Shown here piece after piece: positions 10,240 through 23,600 of a stretch of DNA of 64,000 nucleotides. Source of the DNA: Desarmillaria ectypa (Eukaryota > Basidiomycota > Agaricomycetes > Agaricales > Physalacriaceae). Location of the stretch: the NCBI GenBank assembly GCA_030407005.1, contig JAUDYN010000001.1, positions 558,001 to 622,000 of the forward strand, written 5' to 3'. The notes beneath the pieces were generated by a model. That model saw nothing but the letters and a program-made list of their open reading frames with translations, had not been told where the DNA came from and ran no database searches. A program made the translations under genes and the position numbers. Numbering within the stretch: the first letter of the stretch is position 1; every line of letters begins with the position of its first letter.

Positions 10240-10893
10240 CGCACTGTGACGTGTTAGACTCGCCAACAGGCTTGCTTCTATGGTTTACACCAGGCTTTGT
10301 CGCCAAAGCAGTAGTAGAGACGCCTGTTCACGTGCCTTCTGAAACACTCATACTGGATCTTGTGACTACCCCCACGAGCATCCCCATTCCTCAAATCTGA
10401 CGTGTTGTCGAAGGGGACTATGACCCCGTCATAATCATGGACTATATTCCTGGCATTCATCTAGCAGATGCCTGGCCCAATATGTTTCTTTTCTGAAAAT
10501 CGGGCATAGCTATGACGCTCCGTAGGTATATCCACCACCAGCTAAGAGGTATTCATGCATCCCGGGACCTATGGCTATGGGCGATAGGACCCTCGTCTGT
10601 TACTCTCCACGTATATTCGGTTCTATATCTTATAGCAGGGGCCCTTTCAGCTCATATCACGATATTTCCTCGTTTTTCACCAAACGCCAAGCTATTCATT
10701 TCGATTCTACCAACGGGTTTGTACAATTCAATGACTCCGAGCCTCTCGTCCTTGTCCACCAGGATTTGAACATGCGTAATATTCTTATCGGCGATGATGA
10801 TCAGATCTGGAGGATAGATTGGGTGTGGTCTGGGTTTTTATCTTTGTTGGTGGGAGTAATCTAGATACAGCCACTACGATATTCAAGCAAGAA
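10240..10893 (+). pseudogene. aminoglycoside phosphotransferase (APH) family pseudogene
   Basis: The family order is readable in pieces: a VAKAVVETP Lys segment and SIPIPQI in the N-lobe (about 10,269-10,397), EGDYDPVIIMDYIPGIHLAD hinge (about 10,409-10,468), GPFSSYHDIS (about 10,638), the catalytic loop HQDLNMRN (10,757-10,780) and the metal-binding IDW with WSGF. Stops at 10,398-10,400 and 10,494-10,496, a frameshift near 10,570 and another after WSGF break it. APH-like proteins of unknown substrate are abundant in mushrooms. The catalytic residues survive, so inactivation looks recent, or some breaks are sequencing errors. Confidence 0.8.
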
Positions 10894-10994
10894 TTTCCTT
10901 CAGAATGACTGCTACAGGAATGCGAGCAGGGGAAACAAATACCGACGGAGTTATACAGGATTGCCAGCGAAAAATTGATCAAGCATAGCAACCG

Positions 10995-13131
10995 TCACTC
11001 GAGCATTTCTTCGCAGGTCGGCATCTCGTAGGGTCCATTTTTCGGTCGACGTTTACGCTGAGATGCAAAGAAATCATGTTTCCCCTCGCCCATCAACTCT
11101 CGCAGTCCAAAGCGACATGTATCCCACAAAGGGTCCTCTGGCTGCAGTCGAGCAAGCGGCAGAATACAAGCACGGCACCCTCCCATCCCACCCAAAGCTA
11201 GAATCCGACACATAACAAAGGGGTTCTCGCCCCAAAAGAAGTATCCCACCGCCTCCTGATCCATACCACCAGCGGTGTACCCTTGAACAACATCAATTAT
11301 GCTCGGCCGAAATGGGTTCCATCCCCAGTTCTCTAAGCACTGATTTTTGCGAAAAGCTTGGTACACTTGCTGAGTGGACGTACGGAGACCATGAGCTAGG
11401 GCATCGCATACGAGATCGAATGGTGAGTGTAGGAAATGATGGATCGTTTTGTTGGGATTGGTGGGCGAAAGATGGTCGTCAAACATGAACTCAACTAGGT
11501 ATTTCATTCCGGGGAAAGACGGTGGAACTCGAGCTTGAATAATCGTGGCAGCAAACATTTGCAGAACATAGAATTGGTTCCAAACTGTTGATCGTAACCA
11601 TGGCGGCCCCTGGAGGATGCGAACAGCAGTTTCAAAAACCGCATCGTTTTCTGTCGCAGAAAGCGACCCAGCGTCTACATGGCTCTCTAAAGTTTCCAGG
11701 ACATCGTCTATTACCCAGACACCTTCCGAGTGTCAGGAGCAGATTGTAAGCAAAACTCGGTGCAAGCCAGAACGACTCTCAAATGTGTTGAAAAGGGCTC
11801 CTCTCGAAATAAATCAAAGACAGAGAATGTCCGCAAAAGATTATCGGTCATCTCTCCGAGGAAGTGGTTTTCAACTGCGTCTGTAAAATGAACGGCGATC
11901 GAAGGCGAAGGCGCTGGTGGTTACCGCTGGTGTCCAAACACTGAGATGATGTTAGAGGGCGAGTGGATACCGGTGCTCCGTCGAAGCCACAGCATCGAAA
12001 GCTCCATCACGTTCGCATTCTGAACAAGATTGATTCGATGACCAGAATATGCTTGAGGAACACCATTGGGAAAGGTAAACTAGGCGGTTTGTAACTGCGA
12101 TTGCGCGCGGTTTCCGAGGGCAAGGCAGTATAGTGGTGAATCCATTGTTTGACGAGTACGGCTACAAGTGCAGTAGAAAGGCTGAGTACAAGGCTGGTGA
12201 GCCGCAGCCCGTTGACCCAGACACTCACTGCAGAGGCTGGTGCGTTTTTGATAGTCTAAAATGGAATCTTAAAGGGTTTCGATTTCAGCCTCAGTTTTTA
12301 CGACCTTGTATTGAGCGCTGTAAAACGAAAAGTTACATTCGGCCTTTTCGGGACCGAGAAAGGCTTTGCTAAAACAAAACATTTTAAGGTTTCGTTTTTT
12401 ACGAGTTAAAATGTACTAGCCTCTGCTGTGACTGCCATTTGAAGGAATAAATTTGGTTGAAGGATTGGAAGGCGACATCGGATTCGTATCGATCGGAGCT
12501 CATTTACAAATGCACGTTGTATGGAGACCAGCTCAAAAAGTAGCATCGCCGACACCCAGGTATAGTCCGCTTGCAAGTTCTGGTAAGTTTGTACGATGAA
12601 CGTTGTTACAACCGCGGAGAAAAGACCAGTCTTTGAGGGTGTTCAGGAAGAGAAATCGTGGTAGGAAGAAAGGACTCACAAAAACGAGAAGCATATCCAG
12701 ATTCTCCCTGCATTCTCCCACCATGCAAATATCGGTCGTGCTTTCACGCATATATGTCTGCCACATCGTTGCATTGGGCGCCGTCTCTTCGTAGATGGCA
12801 TTGTGAAATATTTCTTCATTGTGTTTTACTGTCTAGAATTACATTCAGATGACTTCTGATGCAATCTTAACAAATCAGCACGCGTACCATCTCTCTTTCG
12901 ATGGACCTGCATCCCACATCCCCTCTTCGTCTCTTTGATTGGGTGAATAATGCTTCCGATAGCATCCGTGTCAGCTTCTTGGACCGGGTCTCGGGCATTA
13001 GTATCCTTGTCGCCTTCGCGCTCACGAGGGCGACATTGAAAACCTGATCCGCCTACCACACAAATGGTGAGAAAACAGTGTGTACAGTCAACATTAAGAG
13101 ACTAACCAGTAGTAACAGAATCTTCAGACAT
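10995..13131 (-). pseudogene. DUF6535-type membrane protein pseudogene
   Basis: Homologous to the gene at 20.6-23.8 kb. It starts at 13,131 (MSEDSVTTG, then a 54-bp intron) followed by an acidic, hydrophilic N-terminal region. The DUF6535 core follows: NAIYEETAPN near 12,800, MWQTYMREST at 12,766, an intron after LLVF, then a membrane segment (GLFSAVVTTF). The second membrane segment (VWVNGLRLTSLVLSLSTALV, 12,222-12,163) is separated from the first by an inserted TIR element. The C-terminal domain survives as an open frame at 10,995-11,558 (SPFDLVCDALAHGLRTSTQQ). Several stops and frame changes lie between. Function of the family is unknown. Confidence 0.72.
12222..12434. mobile_element. MITE-like TIR insertion inside the DUF6535 pseudogene
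   Basis: About 213 bp flanked by inverted termini. The core is GCAGAGGCTGGTGCGTTTT on one side against GCAGAGGCTAGTACATTTT on the other (three transitions). Looser pairing extends to CACTCACT and CAGTCACA outside. The related gene near 21.4 kb has no sequence at this point. No clear target duplication was found and there is no coding capacity. A non-autonomous DNA transposon is the likeliest reading. Confidence 0.5.
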
Positions 13132-14635
13132 GGATTCTATTGGCTAGGCACGACAAGTTTCCGGTATTTGGTTTGTCGTAAATCACCGAGATGTGAGGAT
13201 TCTTGATGGATGAAAGACTAGTAACATAATGATAGTCATGTGCTTCGCAGACTAGACGAGTATTCATGATCATGATATTTCATCAAAGGGCAGCAGTCGG
13301 ACTGCAAGGACAGTGATACTGAACGGTGGTGGTGGTGGAACGCAACTGAGAGGTATGTACAGATTATTCTCACGGTCCTTCGTCGTAATTCTCTTCCGCG
13401 GACCCCGATCACGACTTCCGTTTTGCTGCAGCGATCGACTCATCTCGATTCCTAGAACCCTACAAAATTTTCTCAATCTCTTCCGTATGCGATAATTTTT
13501 ATTTTATTTTATTTTAAATTTACAGGTTCTTTGCTCGTCCTTCCTGTCCTACTGCACCGAGGTGAACTCGTCTAATATCGTATTAGTACTATTCGTGCCG
13601 TTCATCCAGGATCAGAAGCTATACATTTGTCGAAAGCCCAGAACGGCGTATAGAATGCTGTATTCATTCGCATGTAGACCCTACACAATGATGTGATCAT
13701 GCTTCGATCCGATGCGCGGGAGTCTGGCATCTAGCTGATGGTCGATGAGGATTCAAATTCGTTCACCGCCGGTGGCATGGTTACAGCCATTGATGTTGGT
13801 GCCTCCAGAAAGCTTTCGTGACGATTGTGCAATGATCAGCCAGTCGCCCGGAATAAGTATTCGCGAGAGAAATTGGTCTGGTAACACAGGCAGTTGAAAT
13901 TTTTCTGTATGTATATTCCCTCTACGTGCAGATCGGTTATTGACTGTAACGCATGGATGATGTGCTGTGTGCGTGGATTCCTTCTACCAATCATTGTGCT
14001 TAACTCTTATCCGACAGCGATGTCATGGCTGAATTCGATAGTCTCTCAGAGACAATGGAGGCAATAGTATAATTCGCAAAAACAGCGAAGTGACGACGGC
14101 TGATATGCATGGTATTCGCATCGATTCTTTCTTGGGGGCGCGACGTCTGATACATATTGACATAGCCTGGCCAGGCGTATACTGGAAAGAAAAAAGGATG
14201 CTTGCATAAATGGAAGAGCTGTCTTGAAAGCGCGACACTTGGCCTTGCTCCATAATTGCGAATTGGACCTCGTACTGGGCACACAAGTTCATGTTGACCA
14301 AAAAAGTGCATATCGTCATGAAGCTGAGCGCCGTTCCCGAATATCGCTCCCGGCCAGTCGCCTGCATAACCTCGTAGCGAAAAAGTGTCAAACGTGCCCC
14401 ACAGATGGCAATGCGTGCAGTGTGTATATCCTGTGTTTCATAAATACATTCTATGCACCTTGATGCTCTAAGTTAGTAGGAAGCAATCTATACGCCCGTA
14501 TCGCTGGACTCATTCGATGGGAATTTGAAGTCACCTGATTTACTCTGCATCCTCGCAACGGCAGACTTTTCATCTCGCTGCAGGCTGACCTCATCATTTC
14601 CACAGTCATCAGCCCTGACAGTATTGATTTGCACC
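13132..14635. other. no supported gene
   Basis: A minus-strand frame at 14,023-14,391 has some coding character but no recognised domain. It could be exons of a gene I cannot assemble. An AT-rich tract lies at 13,495-13,525. Confidence 0.3.
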
Positions 14636-16190
14636 TCAATTCGTGGAGTCGTGTGTAGCTTCTGTCAATGGAATGAGGTGATCGCAGCGAGCGATAAAGA
14701 TGAAAGCATACATTATTGTCTTCAGTCGATATAATGCCGCGGAGGCGAGCACTGAACGTGCTGTGGGCGCGAAACGAAGAGGATGCGATTCTGCCTCGGT
14801 GGAAGCAGGCGGACGCATGCTCTTTCTCGAATTGAGCGTTGCCAACAGCGAATTGATCTAAGCTAGAAATAAGGTGTGTTACTGATAGGCGCATGTGGCA
14901 GCGGTACGTTTGACATACATCAACCAACTAATTGTCAGTCAGTGTCAATATCTGTTGTAAATTATTCAAATGCGTACTCATGAAATAGAATGCAAGATAC
15001 ACCAATGTGTTAGGGAAAACGAGAATCAATAGGCGTAATGCCATGAGTATCTCATTTGCCATAGTAAAAGAAATGACTCGTGAAAAGAAGGGACGCAAGC
15101 ACACATGGAGGTGAGCGGGCCGGTATTGACGGCGAATAACATCTATGACGCATGATTGTATCATTAGACCGAATATAACGGAAGAAATTAGATGCACTAG
15201 ACGATTAATAACGTAGTTACTCCAGGCAAAACCCGATTTCGCATGGTTAAGGAAGAAACAGGGCAACCGATATGAGAACATCTCCTGCGGCAGCGAGTAG
15301 GTTGATAGACATCGACAGCGGTTTCAGTTTCTTGAGGCCGGTAAACGTAGGAAGGTGTGCGCCACCGCCGATGTATGTTATCATGAACATGCTGTTAGTA
15401 TACTGATGTCGAAAGTATTTGTCCACGACTTACCAACTGAGGTCCCCATTTCTCCCAAAATTAAAAGCAACTACGAACAGAAGCTGAGAAACCTGACATA
15501 GGCTCTACAATAATCATGGACCTACGATGACAGACAGGATTGCGAAGTTTTTCCGGACTATTAGAGAAAGTCAATTGATTTTATACGAGTTTGGCGTTGG
15601 GGAACAAAACACAAACATGTCTAGATACGGTATGTGAAGAAGCTTTGCACTAAGAATCCCGTGATAGCGTTAAAGATGACCTTGACCTAAGACGAGTGAG
15701 TTAGATATGGAAACAAGAACTTGAGAAATGGTGCCAACGTATAGAGTCCATGCGATGTTTTCGAGTGTGTCTGTGTCGCCGAAGTGACTGACAGTGTAGT
15801 AGTACACTACGGAATGGGCAACTCAAGACACTCAGAAACAATCGAACTCAGAAACATGCGTGATCAAGATTGGATGAATAGTATCACTGAGCCTGGTGAA
15901 GAAAACCTAGAACATCGTCAATGTACATCATTCCCAGTCCAAATACGTTGAGCTGGACGTACCACACCCTTCAAGAATAAGCTGTCGCGTCCAGTAGTTA
16001 TCAAAATAACACCACGTCTCTATGCATGAAACTATACGGTCATTAGTTGTTCGCGTCTTCTATATAGACAGATAATACTTGCCGCCCCAGATAAATCATG
16101 ATCAAAAACTAGCAACTCTGGAATGGCAAACACTTACACCGCAGTCAATACCATACCGATAAAGAACGCACCAAACCTATGGAGCATTGA
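14636..16190 (-). CDS. DUF6534-type multi-pass membrane protein, multi-exon
   Basis: Segments read in the order known for this fungal family. First FGAFFIGMVLTAV near 16,150, then SVVYYYTVSHFGDTDTLENI followed by AWTLYVG near 15,790. Next LKPLSMSINLLAAAGDVLIS near 15,300, VINRLVHLISSV near 15,200 and LVFPNTLVYLAFYFMS near 15,000. The end is SLLATLNSRKSMRPP near 14,830. This predicts about seven membrane segments and a cytosolic tail. Several splice junctions, including the one before the last exon, could not be resolved cleanly and the first exon was not found, so the gene may be damaged. Transport or sensing is possible; the family's function is unknown. Confidence 0.6.
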
Positions 16191-16878
16191 GCTTCTCCAT
16201 ATTTTTTTGGATTGCAGTAAACACCTCCGTGCTGCCGATTTGAGCGGCTGGGACGGCTATGTTGGATATGAATAGAAGAGAGAGTCCCAAGGGAATGAAA
16301 GGGCTTGAGAAAGATGGAAGCCTAGGACCAACGGAACATAAGATTTTTGACTTTCAGGAAGACCCAGCCTTTTTGCACAAATTAAAGCTTCTTTGCGTTG
16401 CGATGTGATCGTCGATGATCGACTGTGTACTTGGGCCTGAAGACCTTCCGAGCCTAACTTGAGGAGCGTGTTGAGGAAATAGATGTAGAGACCGACGGGG
16501 ACGCGTACCAGATAAGAGATCAGTCTTTCAGCCAACGTTCGTCATTGGTCCTCTTTCGTGTACCTCTTGTACTTCTGCTTCGAATACTCCTTGCTCTACC
16601 ACTCCAATATCTTTTGGCAAGAAGGGATGCCGTCATAGCGCGCCGCCAAGACTTACCCCCCGCTGCCGCTAATTCTTACGACCTCCTGAAAATAATGATA
16701 TCAGCTGCGCATGGTCATCCTACATTTTGCAGCTTGAGGGTTCCGCGAAAACTCAGCTGGCGGCAGACAACGACCGACAAAAGTACACTCTCGGTTGGCT
16801 CGATGTACATACAACATTGTAACCGCTCGACAAAAAATACCGGATAGTGAAAATATACCGGCGCTCTTCAGCAGCCGG
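16191..16878. other. no supported gene
   Basis: A 92-codon minus-strand frame (16,257-16,535) has a hydrophobic start but no recognised family. It might be an upstream exon of the DUF6534 gene, but no junction fits. Confidence 0.3.
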
Positions 16879-18279
16879 CTACTCTTCGTCTTCATCATAG
16901 GACTCCTCGCAGTCCTCTTGCTGAACCACAGCGAGTTGCGCATTCTCCTTAATGCCACAGTACGCCATAGTTTCATCATTGTCACATTCGAACTGTCCCA
17001 CAATTTCGGTGCCGTCTTCAACAGCCTTGACGATATGTATCAATCTGGCCCTGTACAAGTTTTCGAAATTAAAATGAGACGATATCTCTATCGAGACAGG
17101 GGCAACTCACGTGTCGAAAGGAATCCCGAACGATTTGCAAACACCATGAAGAACCTTCTTGACTTGATATCTTCCGCGAGTCTTCAGTCTGGCCCGCTGG
17201 TTATCCAGAGGTCCGATAACGGTAACTTCAAAGTGTTTGTCGAGGTCTTCTCCGCTGGCCTGAGGTCCTGGCTCTTCATCTAAATGGTACGTCAAGGGCA
17301 TTGAGTTCGGGATCATATCAGGGACATACAGCGCTCTTTCATAGGCGATGGATTCCTTGCTCTTAGGCCAGAAGCTTGCAACGCGTTGTTAGTGGCGGCG
17401 CAATATTCAAGTGAATAAGAACACATACAACGTTCTTCCTTCGCCGGCGACGTGTTAAGTCCACTTGATCCAGAAGCCTTCGGTGGCACGATCTCCTCTG
17501 TTTCTTGCTTGACCATCACCATGCTTTTATCTGCTTTGAACACTTTGTGAAATGATCACAGTTGTATTTCTGGATTTCAGGCAGCAGCAAACAGTGGCTC
17601 ACCCTTTCTCACGTTTCGTCGTTCTGTGTCTGATTCTTCAACATGCCCCCAGGAGCGGCCAGTTTCGTGACTCGAAGGGGAGCGTGGCGGTTGCGTGGCA
17701 TCCGTTTCTTCATTCTCCTGGCCTCCCTCATCTGTCAAGTGGTCATCGTTTGCGAATAGTTCCGCCGCATTGACAACTTTCGGGGTGCACAATTCGGATG
17801 GCACGCGTTTCATTTCTGTAGGAATCTGCCGTGCAGTGAGGGCTGGGGATGCATGTTCCCTAAGAGAGCGCCCTTTTCCTTTATCTGCCCAGGATGTCGG
17901 TGCCAAGTTGCACAATCATGAATGTACAGCGCACCGTTACTTCGAGGAGCAAGAACGATCTTGATTTCATCTAGAAATGGCGCCATGGCTTCGTAGGCAT
18001 CTTCATCGACTTCGATCTCTCTTTCATGACAAATGTCCAATGTTGAAACGCACAAAATGGGGTTAGCGTTATCTGGGATATTAAATTTGATTCGTAAGGA
18101 GGTTATCATGCCCTTCAGTCTATGGTGAGCACGATAATGAAATGAGTGTAGAATTCGAGACTCACCTCATAAGTCTCGCGACGTTTCATGAACACGGTTC
18201 TTTGTTCGAAGCAGAACAAGATCACTGGAACGTTCTCTGTTGACTTTGACAAGGAGGTATTTGCTGAGTGTAGGTACAT
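16879..18279 (-). CDS. protein with two ubiquitin-like folds (PB1-like and SUMO-like)
   Basis: Starts MYLHSANTS at 18,279. Exons 18,279-18,166, 18,112-17,941 and 17,815-17,603 join in frame, as does the exon starting at 17,542. The junction near 17,400 is uncertain; the last exon ends with a stop at 16,879-16,881. The N-terminal 90 residues (VPVILFCFEQ, RRETYEGMITSLRIKF, LDEIKIVL) have the strand-helix pattern of a PB1/ubiquitin-like domain. The middle is acidic and disordered (NEETDATQPPRSPSSHETGR). The C-terminal part (FEVTVIGPL, YQVKKVLHGVCKSFGI, GQFECDNDETMAYCGI) resembles a SUMO-like fold, followed by the acidic end EESYDEDEE. No diglycine end is seen, so it is not itself a conjugated modifier. 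A scaffolding role is inference. Confidence 0.65.
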
Positions 18280-18707
18280 TGATATACGAGATGAAGAGTA
18301 TAGGATAGATGCTTAGAAGAAATTTGTTGAATGAGAAGGAAGTATAAGAAGTACTGTTGAAATTCGGGAGCGTGGAAGAACTTCACGACGCACGTGATAT
18401 CTCAATACAATTAAATATTGGGAAAATAAATAAATAAATTCTTGCCTAAAATTAAACCCATTTTCTCGTCGTACCAGACGGTAGAAGCAAAATCTGAGAA
18501 ATGCATCGGTATCGGGTTCAGATGCTGGACGCAGACCGCACAGGTGAAATTATAGGACACACTACGTTTCGCTTATGCTACAAAGTAATACTTAAGCTCA
18601 TCGGCTGTTCCTACCGCGCCTAGAAATCCTCGTATACCTGAATAATTAATCCCGCTGCCCTTGCTACGTATGCACAATATTTAAATATCACAAAGGTATC
18701 AAAAATA
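18280..18707. other. intergenic
   Basis: Between two minus-strand genes; contains an AT-rich tract near 18,400-18,445. No gene. Confidence 0.5.
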
Positions 18708-19875
18708 TCAGAAGGATAGATCCCTCTCCATGCCCACTTCCAGTGCTCTCAGCTGTATTTCCCATATCTTCCCACAGAGTTCCACCAACCAGGCGATACA
18801 GGATCTCGAAACCTCATCCATGGTAACGATGAAATCCAAATCCTCCTCCACCATCTTCCTTCCTTCCCGTGTCATCTCAGACCACAATCTTCTCAGACCA
18901 TCAAGGTACGCGCTCCTCGTAACTTCCTCTCCTTTGCCGAGCCCTACTCCCTGGGCTATGGCATAGAACGAGCTGCGATCGCTGTGGACAGACGTCGGTT
19001 TGTGCGCAGTGAGTTTCTTCGAGATCTTATCAAGAAGATATAGTACCCTCGCTGTCTGGGATGACTCGGGATTGTGTAGTAGTACGATGATAGTCCCACC
19101 CGTTTTGACACCCTGCAACCCCAGGACAAGTTGTGATACAAGGAGAAGGTCGCTGTCCCGGTTCCCACGCCAGCTGGAAAGTGGACTAGCACCGAGGACG
19201 GCAAGGTCGAATTGTCGCTTTTCAATATCCCGAGGAACAGCTTTGAAGTTCGTGCCCGTGACTGGAACTGGTGACGAGAGCTGGAATTTCGTTAAATCGT
19301 GTGGAACGAATGTCTGTCGACGTAGACGATTATCTAGGCAGTAAGCATGTCCACCGTCTTCTGTAGGCAGAGAGATTCCAAGTCCTCTGGCGATCTTGTT
19401 CTTTTCGAGGATGTAGGCAGTGAAGCCACCGGGACAACACCTTGAAAAACGAGGTCGTTCAGAACGACCTGTAAGATTTCGAAGATTACTCACCCAAGGT
19501 CTAGAAAGCGCAATGATCCCCTCGCAGCAGATGGAATACACTGTGTCACCGTATTCATCTCCTTCATCACTGCCTTCGTCTTTCTCAGCCAGAAGTTGTT
19601 CTGAAAAGAGTCCCGCCCAGGAGATCCGGTCGTCATTATCGATCGCCGTCTATCAAAGCCTTTCGGGGAACGTTTCTCTTGAACTGGTATCTGGGATCAT
19701 GGAGTCAGTATCATGGGCATTGCACGAGGGAACCTGTGGTAGTTACGTCGGTTGTAAAATTAGCTTCCGTGAGCTCCGCGAGGACCTTACAGCCACTCTC
19801 GATTATAATATCCTTCAAGGTAGGCTTTTCGATAGGTGGGTAGATGATCAGATTGTCTGGGTAAGGCGCTACCAT
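18708..19875 (-). CDS. FtsJ-like SAM-dependent methyltransferase
   Basis: Probable start MVAPYPDNLI at 19,875, with the family-typical LKDIIIESGCKVLAELTE. The middle exons are not fully resolved. The SAM-binding motif I, FLDLG-CCPGGFT, is created by joining an exon ending at 19,494 to one starting at 19,440 over a 53-bp intron. Downstream are FDLAVLGASPL, LLVSQLVLGLQGVKTGGTII and the late strand SSFYAIAQGV, in the order of fungal FtsJ-like proteins. The last exon (19,440-18,708) is open. The target is unknown; related proteins are annotated as RNA 2'-O-methyltransferase-like. The aspartate normally at the end of motif IV is replaced in VLGASP, so activity cannot be assumed. Confidence 0.7.
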
Positions 19876-20645
19876 GTTGGCAATGGTGGGGATGGGGAGA
19901 AGGATACGCTGTGAGGGTCTCCAGATGAATGTACGCGAGAACGCCACTTGAAGCTAGATTCTTACAGCATGCGCTGAAGAAACGGGGATATCTTGGCATT
20001 TGGTTCTTCGGGTTGCCAGTGCTGTTACGTCGCCGAGAGTAAACGAAGGCGCATCAAGAATGTAGAACCTTCCACTGTGTGAGCATCCGCTGCTTGAACA
20101 TTTTCTAGACTGATTGATTCTTTAGACAAGCCAATACAGTTGGCAGGTATTGCTCACCTGCTACAATGATACATGCTAGAAAATTCAAACTCTCGGCCGC
20201 AGAGAGATGGATACGGACGAATCTGGCAATGCATATTCTCGGCATTTTCGGAACACAGAAGCGGCTCGCGCGTACTGCGGCGCGTTACAGTACGTCTTCG
20301 AAGGGTCAGCACCTAATGTACATAATATGTCATGACGTGGAATTTCCAAAGAAGAGGAATAATGAAAACAAGTCCAAGTGGAGCTTCGGTGGGGGAAGAC
20401 ACTGAACGTTGGAAAAAGAGGAGGATGGGAGGACGAACGTGACCGTGTCGCGAGAGATACAGCCTTCCTAGCCGGCAGGCATTCTTTTCTCTCTATCCAT
20501 CATGTTATCCAGCCGGCCGCTCCTTGCAAAAAAAGGAGAATCACAGTTTCCGGCATTCAGTCTCAGCGGCGGCGCTAAACAGGAAAGAGGTGCTCGGATC
20601 AGGGTCGACCACCAGGGTTTTTTCATCTCCATCTGTAACATAGTG
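19876..20645. other. no supported gene; possible first exon of the DUF6535 gene
   Basis: Holds divergent upstream regions of the methyltransferase and the DUF6535 gene. A plus-strand Met at 20,502 could start the latter, but its frame does not continue without an unplaced splice. Confidence 0.35.
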
Positions 20646-23600
20646 TCAGCGGCAGCCGTCGACCGGCCACGTCTGACCAGCACCGAGTCGACGAAGTATC
20701 CAGTAGACGCTCTTCTGAAGGCATCTCCGATGTACAGGACCGCCCAGAAGGGTCCTCTCAGACCAAAGGCTCGAAATCGCATCAAAACAACGAAGAGAAG
20801 CCAGAGGAAATGGAGACTGGCAAGGAACACGTCAATTCAGATAGTATTGGGGTCGAACCATCTTTAAGTTCGGGAATACAGGAAGAAGCCGGCGTCGAGG
20901 GTGATTGAGGTGCTAAGAAGTCCAAGCTTGATGCTGGTTTAAAGACAGGTATCACTACTCTTGCTTTCGGCTCCCTGCTATTATAATTATGCCTAATGAA
21001 GGCTATCTATAGGCAATGACCCATTCAACTACGAGGACAAGTACCTTGAAGATAATATCTACGAAGAAACAGCCCCGAATGCGAGAGTATGGAGGACATA
21101 CTTAGACGAGAGTACGAATTACGACGCCAGGATGGTCGGGGAATCAAGAGATAGTGTCGACGTGCTTCTTGTTTTCGTGAGTACCGAGCTGTCCTCATTC
21201 TCCTTCATCGATTCGCTGAAGAGATTTCAGGCTGGTCTTTTCTCAGCGGTAGTGACAACCTTCGTGTCACAGACATCGCAGAGCTTACGGGCGGACTATA
21301 CTCAGGTATCGGCAGCCCTTCTTTTCGAAATGGTCCTCATTCAGCGTGCCATCGCAAACGGTTCCTCTCTTGACAACGTTCCAATGACCTCACTCAATCC
21401 ATATGCCACGTTCACTCCTGCAACCACGGACGTCTGGGTGAACAGTCTATGGTTCACGAGCCTTTCTCTTAGTATGGCAACTGCACTAGTCGCCGTGCTC
21501 GTGAAACAGTGGCTCCACCGTTACCTCGCGCTTCCATCAGGGACGCCTCGAGAGCGAAGTCATTTTCGACAATATCGATATGGGGGATTTCAGAGGTGGC
21601 ATGTCCTTATCATCATTGTCTTCTCCCCGTCCTCATGCATCTTGCGCTTGGGATCTTTTTCGTTGGACTGGTCGTATTCCTCGCACCCCTCCGACCCAGC
21701 CTTTCCTGGGTTATCGGCACAGGTACTGTAGTTGCCTACGTGACATATCTGATAACCATTTTCCTACCAATTCTATACCCTCAATGCCCCTACCGCACAC
21801 CGCTGTCGGATCTTGTACACTTTCCCTATCGCTACATTATGCAGGATCTATTCCCTAAACATATCCGTCCACTCTTCGTGAAAGAGGAGCAGTGGCATGA
21901 ATTCACTCTCGACGAGCCGGAAACGAGGGTCATTATTAGTTCATTGGATCATCTGGAAAGGGTAGAGGTGCAGGAACGGTCCGAAATTCTGTCGGTGGAA
22001 GCGTTACATTGGCTGTTCTCCTCCAATCCTACAGTACACGGGATTGTAATCCAGTCTATCGGCGGCCTACCGCGACCAGCAAGGGATGCTGTGAAGAAAG
22101 CCTTTGGAGAAGCAACACACATTCGTAAAGCTCATTACGACCTATTATGGGGTTCTACGCAGTATCTACTGTACTCCTCGAAGTCAACACCGGGAGTGAA
22201 GTCCAAGGTCGAGCGACCACTTCGCTTTGAGTTGTTCATTCCACACCTGTTGTATGACATGGATGACGATGTCTGATCACGACATTACTTTGATGTTGCC
22301 GACGATGATTGGGGGCTCGCGGCCGTCGTCCAATCGAACGACACTCCAGATGAGTAAATACAAACCATCCAATTCACCAACTCCCACCGCATTTTTCGAG
22401 CAAGTATCATGCTCTTGTCCAAGGAAGCTACCTCCAATCGTTTGGCTTAAACTCACGCGAATGGCCAAAGATGACGGCGCTTTTTCCCCGATCGGCATCG
22501 ACTCGCTAGATTCTTTTCCTATGGATTTGTGCAATCGCGTCGTTCCTTGGATGACGGGCATGCTAAAAGACGTGTCGGCATGTGTTTACTTCGAAGCCGC
22601 AGCTCAAGCATACATCCTTGATGAATTGACAGCCAACTTGTTGAACATGCTTTCAGCTTTTGATGAATTGGCCGACAAAACATCGTTTTCTCTTACCTTT
22701 AAGTTCGCGCTGGCTTTCATTCGATATTTACTTCATCGCATCTCCCTGTCTTCTTCTGGCATCTACACTCAAGATGCCATATTACAGGCGCTGCGCGTCC
22801 TCTGGAGCTATGTTCCAATAAAGAACCTCCCTGACGAACAGATTGCCGCCCTTGCCGATCTCGTGGAACACGTCATTCATAGCCATGTTTTCAAGCTTGA
22901 GCCTGAATGGACGAGCACTCAGATGTCTTTATTGGAAGTGTATTCAGGGATGGTCGGTGTCTGGAAATCAGATTTACCCGAATACCGCCCAAGGCACAAT
23001 TTTTGGCCCGCTTTACGATCACTGGTCGAAACCCTGATTAATCAATACGACGCACCGTACGATGCTAATTGGGTTATAAATGCGCCCTTCGACACTATGT
23101 GCAATCTTTTAGGACTTGGCCTCAGGCATGGCGTGGAAACCGTGTACGACGTTTTCCTCGAGACGCGATGTCTGGACGTTTTTGGCAGCCACTCCCTCCG
23201 TCCATCGTTGGTCACTGTTATTAACGGATACGTTTCTGGGCTTGCGACACCGTACGCATCGATCGATCCCCGGCAACATTTGGACTACCTTCACGAGCCC
23301 GAGAATCTCTTCTTGGCGTGTTGCATTCTAGCCACCAACGAGTGGAATGCATTCAGTGAAACACTCAATCGCTTACTTCCGCTATCAGGCCGACTGTCAG
23401 AGATCTGCAGGGACATACGGGCACTGGTAAGTCTTCGACCGTCAGATCCTTCTTGGGATCAATGCCGTCGCAAATTGCGCAGTCTACTGCAGGACGAAGG
23501 AGGGTATTTTTTGTCCAGCAGCAGAAATGGACGATACGTAGGTATGAACCCCTCAAGCCCGAGGCGATCGATGAAGCGGAGAGTAATATTCGTTCGGCCC

